This document shows positions 37,190 through 45,193 of a stretch of 64,000 nt of DNA, one piece after another. A program made the translations under genes and the position numbers. The number at the start of each line of letters is the position of its first letter. Positions within the stretch are counted from its first letter, which is position 1. Under the pieces are notes generated by a model, which saw only the letters and a program-made list of their open reading frames with translations, ran no database searches and had not been told where the DNA came from. The stretch is from Planococcus citri (taxonomy: Eukaryota > Arthropoda > Insecta > Hemiptera > Pseudococcidae), in contig NC_088677.1 in assembly GCF_950023065.1 (NCBI RefSeq), positions 14,774,001 to 14,838,000 on the forward strand, written 5' to 3'.

Positions 37190-39030
37190 ATGTAATATTT
37201 TTACTTCTCTTTTACTGCTTTTACCAAAAAGAACTTTGTACTTTGTTTCTCTTTTTGTTTTTTACAGGTATCTCGCTGGTGTTCAAAGCTACCCATTATT
37301 ACCATGCCGGTTCAAACACGTTGGTTCGCGAAATGAAAACATCAATGCTCGTTACGTAAGTTTTATTCTATATCACATTTTTCACCTCGTATTCTGGCTA
37401 CTCTTTCGATGATACAACAATATAAATAAAAAAAAAATTCAATTCTCTTATTTTCTACTCGTTTGCCTAACACAGAAATTATTCCACAGAATTCACGTAA
37501 ATGGAACACAAATATCACATTGGACGATAAACACAAAAAATCGATTCACTCTTGTTCACTTTCTTGGTACACTACTCTTTATTTGGTATACCTTTCGCAA
37601 ACAAAACAATTAAACAAAACTAAAAAAAAACATACAAAATTAAACTTAATCAATCCATCTACTTGTAAAATAACATAGAAAAAACCACTGCTTCTCTGGC
37701 TTTTCTCTTGGCAAACGAAAACAAAAAAAAACAATTACATTCTCAAAAAATTATAAAAATAACATAATTTACAGTCTTCTCCTCTTCGCTAAATTTGAAT
37801 AACAATTACACCGTACTCTGTTAATTATCGATGCTACTCGAGAATAATCTAATTTTTACTCTATTTTACAGGTATCGAAGATCTTTACCTTTCGGAAGTG
37901 CTGCTGTTGCTATCATCCCAAACAAACGCTCGTCTCGGTATATCTTCTCTTTCGTCCGCGCCATCCATTTTACGTCAATAGCTGTGGCAAATCAACGGCA
38001 CAACGGTAAGTACAAATGCATTTTTCGTATTTTACTCGTAATCTACTCTATTTATCCTAATTACCTCTGTCTGACTAAAATAAACTTCCAGCTTCTCGAA
38101 TCGATTTACTGCGATCCAATATGTCTTATTACTGAAAGCATCGACAGGTAATTAATTTTCGTATTATCTTACTTTGTTTGTAGGTACGTGTAAACTACTC
38201 GTAGGTACTTCTAATCCAGCTTACCTAATCTCAGCGTCGATAGAATTCTCGTCAAACGAATATTTACCACTCAAACGTCCAACTAATCAGCTGAAACAGG
38301 TAATAAACATCTCAATACGCTACTCGTAGTTCATTTTTTAATTACACGTACTTCCAATTAGCACTACGTTCACATATACGATAGTTTACTCTGTGCATTT
38401 CGCTTACCTTTTGTAATAAAACAAAACTTCGTCGAAAAATTTCATGCCACCACTTGACCACTATCGTTTTTCCAACTCGTTGAAACAAGACAAAAAACCA
38501 CGTCGCTTCTCGTATAGCCGGTAGCTTCTTCGGCTGTGTGCAAAAAATACCACACTAAATTAATAATCTTTCACTAATTAAGCATGACGTATCGTGTAAC
38601 ACAATGAAATTAATTGCACACGAGGATAAACAAATTCAACTTACCCAGTCGAAATACACGAGGAGCTACTCTTTTACTGGAATTTTTCTTCTAATCAACA
38701 CGTTTCGAATTTTTATTCACTTTTCTAACGGAAAAATACAACACGAGCGAATTAAAAACCATATTCAATAGACTTACGCCATTTTGATTTTAGGCTTCTT
38801 TGTTAGACCTTACCGAAACAAACATGCAGCAAACTGTTCACTTCTCAAATAAATTACCCGATTTTTTACTTTTTTACGCCAAATTATACGATTTCGCACA
38901 TACACACGCGTACGTGAGCTTTTACGGTCACCAATTAGCGCAAAATTCACCACGAAAGCACCAAAATTCCAACTTTTACAATTACGCACTTTATTGCAAA
39001 CTTTCAACAAATATTCACGTTATTACATAA
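37190..39030 (+). CDS. Possible spliced antisense gene inside the retrotransposon
   Basis: Hypothetical, unrecognised. Joining exons 37,096-37,191, 37,268-37,355, 37,872-38,005, 38,092-38,147, 38,235-38,299 and 38,794 onward creates an ATG across the first junction (37,190-37,191 plus 37,268, with G at -3). It is followed by 192 more sense codons with no stop through all five downstream exons; the phase is kept at every junction, and TAA is at 39,028-39,030. AATAAA follows at 39,377-39,382, before the pol stop. Because the introns run opposite to the genomic RNA they would survive retrotransposition, unlike sense introns. Against it: the strand is poor in A-rich stops, so open frames are common here, and I see no known domain. 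A second frame (ATG at 37,334, 66 codons) also spans three exons. Confidence 0.4.
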
Positions 39031-39376
39031 CACGCATCAATAATACATCAAAACTGCAACGTCCTTGGCATTACTTTCGTCGTTCGTTGGTTCGTTTCAA
39101 CCGATCTAGATTTATCAGCTGATGCGTGCGACTCTTTACCACCCCCCGCCTACTCGCTAACGTACAGACTACTCTCTGCTTCGTAACTACAGGTTGCGGG
39201 GAGCCGCTCGTTTTCGTTCTCGTTGCGTTCGTTCCATTCTACCCCCCGCCTACTCGCTAGTACTACTTCTCTTCATACAGCTCGTATGCTACTCGGATAG
39301 AACTTGCTTTTACTTTCGATGGCTTGCTCTTTTTGGTTTTTTAAAACTAGGTTAAAATATTGCTACGAGTAATTTG

Positions 39377-39382
39377 AATAAA
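39377..39382 (+). terminator. Candidate poly(A) signal of the antisense gene
   Basis: AATAAA on the plus strand, 347 nt after the antisense stop and about 95 nt before the end of the opposing pol frame. A second AATAAA at 37,425-37,430 lies inside a predicted antisense intron. Confidence 0.35.
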
Positions 39383-39475
39383 ATAAGATTTAAAACTAAT
39401 AAAAAAAAAATTATTTACAGATTAAAATTCAGGCACCAACCAGTACCTCGAATTCCAGCTACTCTTTTTCTCTTT

Positions 39476-42400
39476 TTATTTCAGGACGTCCTCGTAATTC
39501 ATGTACAACTCTACGAACATCACACGGTGATGAGATTCTAATTTTTCCAGAGCTATAAAATTTACTGTTTTCTTTTTCCTTCTTTTCGTGCTTGTAGGTG
39601 GTACATAATCCGGATCGTCTGACCCAGGTGCTTTTTCACCTGGCTTCAATTTTTTCGTTCTTTTTCTATCTTTATCTTTCTTTTCCGCGTTCGCAAGTAT
39701 TTCTCCAGCCTTTGTTGTCAAACCAACGGCTTTTTTAATGCACGTAGCAATCTTCTCGTTTTCTTTATCATCTAACTTGCGTCTCGCATGCTTTTTGAGT
39801 TTCTGGAATTCTTGCAGTTTCTTTCCTCTCTTTTCCTCAGCTTGTTCTAGCTCTTTCTTTCGCAATTCTCTAGCCAATAGCCTAGCTGCTCTTTCTGCCA
39901 CTTGATCGTGTATTTTAGGGTCAATGACCTCCTCTTCGACCTCCTCGTCAATTTCTGGCCTTTCTATCTCTTTCGGCGTTACTTTCTCTTTAATTTTTTC
40001 AATTAAGGGCCTTGAGTCTGTCTTTGACTTTAATTTCGGATCATTTTTGAGCTTCTCTTGTTGTTCTAAATTCAAATAAATTGTCATTTGCCTAGCATTG
40101 ACAATTTGCTCATCAGACTCGTTAGCTATGCTTCTTACTCTGTATGCATTATCTCCGACATGCTTCATGACCATGTAAGGCCCAAAACGCTTAGGAAACA
40201 ATTTTTTCGAGACTCCTTTATCATATGAGCTCTGTCTGTGTTCCGTAAGCATAACTAATTCCCCCTCCTCGTAACAAATGGGGTCTCCCTTAATTTTATA
40301 AAATGCTACTTCATCTCTTGATCTTTGTAGCTTTCTCTTTTCTCGAATAAATGAAATTAACGCCTGCTGCTCGGTCATTTCATCAACTCGCAGGTCTACC
40401 AACTCTTGTGTATACACCGCCTTACGCGCTAGCTTATCAGCGGCGTGGTTGTTACGATCAAAGCTTCTCGCAGGTGTGTGCTTTAACTCAAACTTCTCAA
40501 ACTTTTCTTTCAATTCTAAAATTTCTTGAAAAATTTCTCGGTGCACAACTGGTTTTTTACTAGCATTCTTCCAGTTATTGATCTTCCATTTCTCTACATT
40601 ATAATTTATTGCTGTTGTTAAATAGCATGAATCCGAAAATATTTTTCCTCTTTTTGCACCTAGTTTGAGCATCACTTTCATAGCTTTGCACAGAGCTATC
40701 GCCTCGGCCAAATTATTGGTATTCCGGTACCTAGGGTGGTCTACTCTTTCGGATATGTTAAATTCTCCAGTAGGAGTCCAAGCCACCCCTATACCTGCTA
40801 TGGCATCACTGGAACCGTTGTTTGAGCAAGCTCCATCAACGGCTGCCCAGTAATAACCATCTTCGTCACGTATCAGGTTTGAGAGCTCCATAGGCTTTTC
40901 CATGAGCGTCTCGGTAGTCACAGATTTAGGATTTTTCTCGATTTGGTCCTGCTGCAGCTTCTTGAGCAGGTACTTAGAATTTAACTTAGCCAATTTGGTT
41001 GGCATGTTGGCAGAAAACTCATCTTCGATGCCCCATACCTCATTCGGTTTTATGCCAAATTCAGTAGGGGTATTATTTATTTCAGACTCTATTTTCTTAA
41101 CATGCACGTGCCAACTGTGGTGAGTATACTCATCATTCTCGGGCTCATCGTTCAACTTTGCTCTCAGCCTATCTCCAATTATGCGCATCGTGCGCTCAAC
41201 CAGAGAAGACTGAGGGTTGTAAGTTGTAGTATGGCCTATTTTTATACCATTCGCGGTGAGCATCTCGTTCCACGCCTCACTCCTAAATTGGCTGCCATTG
41301 TCTGTAATTACTTTGCGAACTTTGTGGCCCAGCTTCTCTATATCATTGAGCACAGTTTCCATCGCATGCACTACTGTCTCAGCTGGAATTGACTCCAGTG
41401 GAATAATCCACACTTTCGACGTAAATACGCACTTTGCGACAAACATATACTTAGGCTCTCCGTACTCGTTCGCTATTGGTCCACACAGGTCCGCAGAAAT
41501 GACATCCGCTATGTTAAACGCTTCTATTTGTGAAAATTGCAAGCGCTTCTTCTCGCTATAACCTTTGGTCTTTCTACAAGTGATGCACTCGCTCGTAATA
41601 ATTCGTGTAGTTTTCACAATATTTGGTGAATAATATAATCGTTTAAAGACCGCTTCTAGTTTATGCGCTCCAATATGGCCATACATCTCGTGCAAGTAAA
41701 AAATGGTATCCCTGAACAACTCGTCAGGCATCACTGGAATTCTTGAGCCATCTTTGAATTTTCTGAATAGCAATTCTTTGTCTTTCTCTTTGATCACTGC
41801 ATATTTAGCTTGCATTCTTCTCTTTGATTCTAACTGTTTTGCAGTCATATCAAGCTCTGAGGCGTTCAGTTTGCGCACTATTTTGGTACACATCCTATCA
41901 CGACTCTGGAAGATGTCCAAGCGTCTCAGGTGATCCAAGACTTCATCTTTTACCAATTCTACAAATGACACATCTAATGGCACCATGTTTGTCCAATTTG
42001 TATCGTAAACTGTCAACTCAGGCGCCTGAATTCCGTACCATTGACCTCTCACTTTGTGTTTCAAATCATACACGAGGTCGTAACAGTTCAACTCTGTGAT
42101 CCAGCCAGCCGCTTTTCTATGCACCTTAGCCAGAGTTGTAAACTTGTGCACGACTGACTGGAGGTCACCTCTCACGTGTATCCGCCTACCATGGAGCCAA
42201 AGCTGGAGCTTATTTATTACTCTTACCAAAGCGAACATTTCGCGCTCAATTAACGTATAATTTTGCTGATGTTGTTTAAACGCGCTACTCACGAACATTA
42301 CTACTTTGTCTTCACCTTTGATGTTTTGGTATAAGACGCCATTGAGCGAATGCTCAGTAGACACTGTATCTAGGTATAAATCTTCTCCGTCAACTGGTGA

Positions 42401-45193
42401 CATAAGCTCAAACTCTTTCGTAAATTCCACTGTGAGCTTCTCTACTGCTTCCTCTTGAGCGGTGCCCCATACAAATGGTACACCTTTACGAGTCAAATCG
42501 TAGAGTGGCTTCACAATATCTTGATAATTAGGGATGAAGCGACTATATATACCAGTTAACCCTATCAAAGTTAACACATCTCTTACGTTACCTAATTTAA
42601 CTTTACCAGTTCTCTTTAACGTCTTCTTTTGTATATACTCTAAATAGCCTTCAATTTTCTTACTCTGTTTTTTTATGCTTCTAGTTGAAATATTGAAGCC
42701 AAGATGGTCGGTGGAACTGGCAAAGAATTTACACTTGTTCGGGTTAAGTTTGAGCCCATGCTCACGCAACAACTCAAGTACTTTTTTCAACAGCCTCAGC
42801 ATCTCTGAGAAGGTGAGTGACCTTAGCAACAAATCATCCACGTATTTCGTAACTCCAGGCATATCCGGTATTACTTCATTAATTACTTTTACAAATTCCG
42901 CAGATGAAATTTTCAAGCCATATGGGAGTCTTATCATTTGGTAGACTCTACCATCGACCTTGAAACCAGTATACTTGCGCGACTCTGGATCCAGTACCAA
43001 CTGCCAAAAGGCTGTCGTGAAATCTAACGTTGTGAAGAAACGGGCTTCTCCATCTGAGGTAATTATTCTATCTAAGAGGCCCGCCTCGTTGTAATTAGTT
43101 TGTAATATCGGGTTCAACTCTACTGGATTTAAACACAGTCTTACGCTTCCGTCTTTTTTCTCGTTGGGCACTAATGGATTTATGTAAGTCGTATCAGACG
43201 GCTCTGCTACTTCTTGCTCAACCATGTCAGCCAAAGCACGTCTAATTTTGTCAAGTTGTTTGTTTGACGGATTGTATTTAGGCCCTACGAAGTTCGGAAT
43301 TTTGTTAGGATCTACAAACTTCAATTTCACCATAGCTCCTTTGTATTTACCCGGAAATCTACTAAACACATCTCTGAATTTGAGCAGCTCCTCGAGTGCC
43401 TCCTCAGACTCCGCTTTCGTAATCCTTCCTTCACGAACTGCTTCACCTAGGTACCTTCTCAGGTTTCTTTCAAAGATTTCAGGCCCATCATCTCTAGGCC
43501 TTCCATCCTTTCTAAAAAAACTATGTAAATCAGCTCGTGAAACTATTTCTACTGTCTCTTTTTGGTACTCTTCTTCAAGTCGTATTTGGTTGGTATACAT
43601 GTCTTCAACTCGATATTCGCTTCTCTTTGCAAATACAACCTCTTCAGCTCTGTGAGTGCCAGGTGGCCTACACGTAGCAGTACCTTTCTTTACGTCTGTT
43701 TTTATGTCTAGCTTCTCGATCGATTTCGTGCCAATCAGTAACAATTTGTTGTCACCAGGCATCACAAAAAATGGCACTTTGATCTTATGCTTGCCAAATT
43801 TCAATGGCACTACTATTGCCTTTTTCCACGTTCTTACCACTTGGTTGTTAGCCAATCTACACTGAAGTACTCGTTTTAAATAAATAAATTCAATTTTCTC
43901 TTTATAATTATTTATTAGATTATTGGCACAAGTTTCTGACATGATATTAGGTGTAGCACCAGAATCTAACTGAGTAAATAAGGTTAAATCCGCGAACCGC
44001 AGGGGTACCACACAGGTCTTGGCCTGATCAAAATTCTCTATCTGGCTTCTCACTAACGGTTCAACAGTGTTTGGATCGGTCCGCTTCTCATCAATGACGT
44101 CACTCTCTGGTGTGCTACTCTGATCTGCAGCTGCCTGATTGACTGCGACTTCATGATGATTGGCTGGTGCCCCATCGCTCGATTTCGTTGTTTCTTCATC
44201 GCTTGAGGTTTCTTCCATTGGCTGACCTTGCTTGTTCTTCCACGCTTTACAGACCATTTTGACTTTTTTCTGCCAATCCGGAGACAGCTTCACTTCCATC
44301 TTGGTTAGGTCTTCAATAATTTGAGCTATCGGCCTGCTACTCTCTGGCATTTTCGCTTTCGTTTTTTCAATTGACTCTTTGGTGGTGACTAAATAATCGC
44401 CATCCGACTCGGTGACAACTTCAGCAGACAGGTTCGTACTCGTTTCTACGCATAAGTTTTGCGAATTAAACACCGAACTTTTTGGTTTAAACTTATAGTT
44501 GTAACATTTTTTCATCTCGAAAAGCAACTCTTTTTCGCCTGCTTCGTTTGGCACGTAGCCACTCGCTTTCTTTTGCAGCCTATTGTCTCTTGGAATGACC
44601 TTGCCGGATTTGTCAGGTTGAAACCTCAACCTTCCATCTTCCAACCTGATCAACCTGATAAATACTGCTGCTGGCGACCACCACAGAGTAACGGACTCGT
44701 TGTCACAGACTTCTTCAAAAATTCTCCTCCAAGCATAATATCTTTTAGCTGTAACTCCTCGGTCGTTTTTTCCAGCTGGAAAAATCATTGGAAACAAAAT
44801 TTTAATGTCTTCGACACCTTTCTCTTTTAACGTGCCAACTATTTCACGTAGGAGGCGTCTCATATGGCTATCTCGAATATTGCCATAGTTCAACTCGTAT
44901 GTGCCAAGAGAGAGAATGACTTTCTTTTTTTCAAATTCTCTTTTTCTAACATGTTCCCTAATGGTTGCCATGGAGCACTTCTTTGCGATTTTTTCAACGT
45001 CTTTTTTGCCTTCTTTTTTGGCATCATCTCCGCTACCGTTCTCTTTAGCTTTTGACTCGATAATTCTACTTAAAATTTGAGCGAAAGCGTCGCCAACTAA
45101 GTCATATTGCTCATAGGGGAGATCTGGCTCGGGCGTGGGGGCTGTGGCTTGTTTTGTTAAGCCTGCGTCTGGTCGTCGTTTAAAGACGACGTA
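39476..45193 (-). CDS. Pol polyprotein with two RNase H domains
   Basis: The frame is open from 45,193 to TAA at 39,476-39,478. The first internal Met (44,971) gives 1,831 aa, but the upstream 74 codons probably belong to Pol and are reached by -1 frameshift from gag. Numbering from that Met: SGNH-like region (upstream GDAFA; G23-T-Y-E26; to about 150); protease DSGA at 336-339; RT about 570-760 with YVDD 710-713; RNase H about 850-985 with D868, E911, D936 but no final Asp; HHCC zinc finger about 1,093-1,135; integrase core D1161, D1224, E1259 with TDNGSQF and NPQSSLVERT; second RNase H about 1,370-1,525 with D1379, E1423, D1447, D1512 and KHTPA; GPY/F module (KRFGPYMVMKHVG) near 1,594; Lys/Glu-rich tail with KRRKKK. 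No stops or frameshifts within it. Confidence 0.95.
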   Translation of the reverse strand, partial: YVVFKRRPDAGLTKQATAPTPEPDLPYEQYDLVGDAFAQILSRIIESKAKENGSGDDAKKEGKKDVEKIAKKCSMATIREHVRKREFEKKKVILSLGTYELNYGNIRDSHMRRLLREIVGTLKEKGVEDIKILFPMIFPAGKNDRGVTAKRYYAWRRIFEEVCDNESVTLWWSPAAVFIRLIRLEDGRLRFQPDKSGKVIPRDNRLQKKASGYVPNEAGEKELLFEMKKCYNYKFKPKSSVFNSQNLCVETSTNLSAEVVTESDGDYLVTTKESIEKTKAKMPESSRPIAQIIEDLTKMEVKLSPDWQKKVKMVCKAWKNKQGQPMEETSSDEETTKSSDGAPANHHEVAVNQAAADQSSTPESDVIDEKRTDPNTVEPLVRSQIENFDQAKTCVVPLRFADLTLFTQLDSGATPNIMSETCANNLINNYKEKIEFIYLKRVLQCRLANNQVVRTWKKAIVVPLKFGKHKIKVPFFVMPGDNKLLLIGTKSIEKLDIKTDVKKGTATCRPPGTHRAEEVVFAKRSEYRVEDMYTNQIRLEEEYQKETVEIVSRADLHSFFRKDGRPRDDGPEIFERNLRRYLGEAVREGRITKAESEEALEELLKFRDVFSRFPGKYKGAMVKLKFVDPNKIPNFVGPKYNPSNKQLDKIRRALADMVEQEVAEPSDTTYINPLVPNEKKDGSVRLCLNPVELNPILQTNYNEAGLLDRIITSDGEARFFTTLDFTTAFWQLVLDPESRKYTGFKVDGRVYQMIRLPYGLKISSAEFVKVINEVIPDMPGVTKYVDDLLLRSLTFSEMLRLLKKVLELLREHGLKLNPNKCKFFASSTDHLGFNISTRSIKKQSKKIEGYLEYIQKKTLKRTGKVKLGNVRDVLTLIGLTGIYSRFIPNYQDIVKPLYDLTRKGVPFVWGTAQEEAVEKLTVEFTKEFELMSPVDGEDLYLDTVSTEHSLNGVLYQNIKGEDKVVMFVSSAFKQHQQNYTLIEREMFALVRVINKLQLWLHGRRIHVRGDLQSVVHKFTTLAKVHRKAAGWITELNCYDLVYDLKHKVRGQWYGIQAPELTVYDTNWTNMVPLDVSFVELVKDEVLDHLRRLDIFQSRDRMCTKIVRKLNASELDMTAKQLESKRRMQAKYAVIKEKDKELLFRKFKDGSRIPVMPDELFRDTIFYLHEMYGHIGAHKLEAVFKRLYYSPNIVKTTRIITSECITCRKTKGYSEKKRLQFSQIEAFNIADVISADLCGPIANEYGEPKYMFVAKCVFTSKVWIIPLESIPAETVVHAMETVLNDIEKLGHKVRKVITDNGSQFRSEAWNEMLTANGIKIGHTTTYNPQSSLVERTMRIIGDRLRAKLNDEPENDEYTHHSWHVHVKKIESEINNTPTEFGIKPNEVWGIEDEFSANMPTKLAKLNSKYLLKKLQQDQIEKNPKSVTTETLMEKPMELSNLIRDEDGYYWAAVDGACSNNGSSDAIAGIGVAWTPTGEFNISERVDHPRYRNTNNLAEAIALCKAMKVMLKLGAKRGKIFSDSCYLTTAINYNVEKWKINNWKNASKKPVVHREIFQEILELKEKFEKFELKHTPARSFDRNNHAADKLARKAVYTQELVDLRVDEMTEQQALISFIREKRKLQRSRDEVAFYKIKGDPICYEEGELVMLTEHRQSSYDKGVSKKLFPKRFGPYMVMKHVGDNAYRVRSIANESDEQIVNARQMTIYLNLEQQEKLKNDPKLKSKTDSRPLIEKIKEKVTPKEIERPEIDEEVEEEVIDPKIHDQVAERAARLLARELRKKELEQAEEKRGKKLQEFQKLKKHARRKLDDKENEKIATCIKKAVGLTTKAGEILANAEKKDKDRKRTKKLKPGEKAPGSDDPDYVPPTSTKRRKKKTVNFIALEKLESHHRVMFVELYMNYEDVLK

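Larger units (their letters stand above)
36600..39475 (+). other. Post-pol region with antisense intron-like structure
   Basis: This 2.9 kb between the pol stop and the 3' LTR has no sense (minus) open frame of note. The plus strand is pyrimidine-rich and carries seven successive intron-like segments: donors at 36,942 (GTGAGC), 37,035 (GTAACT), 37,192 (GTAATA), 37,356 (GTAAGT), 38,006 (GTAAGT), 38,148 (GTAATT) and 38,300 (GTAATA), each followed by a pyrimidine tract and AG (exons resume at 36,988, 37,096, 37,268, 37,872, 38,092, 38,235 and 38,794). About 25 copies of TACTC, mostly CTACTC[G/T], are scattered through it. CCCCCCGCCTACTCGCTA is present twice (39,141 and 39,242). Confidence 0.5.

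Noticed and set aside
36942..37412. Unspliced plus-strand frame of 156 codons
   Set aside because: It reads straight through three intron-like segments. The spliced model explains the sequence better, though neither is proven.
36600..39475. An env gene in the usual place after pol
   Set aside because: The sense strand has only short frames, with no signal peptide, cleavage site or membrane segment.
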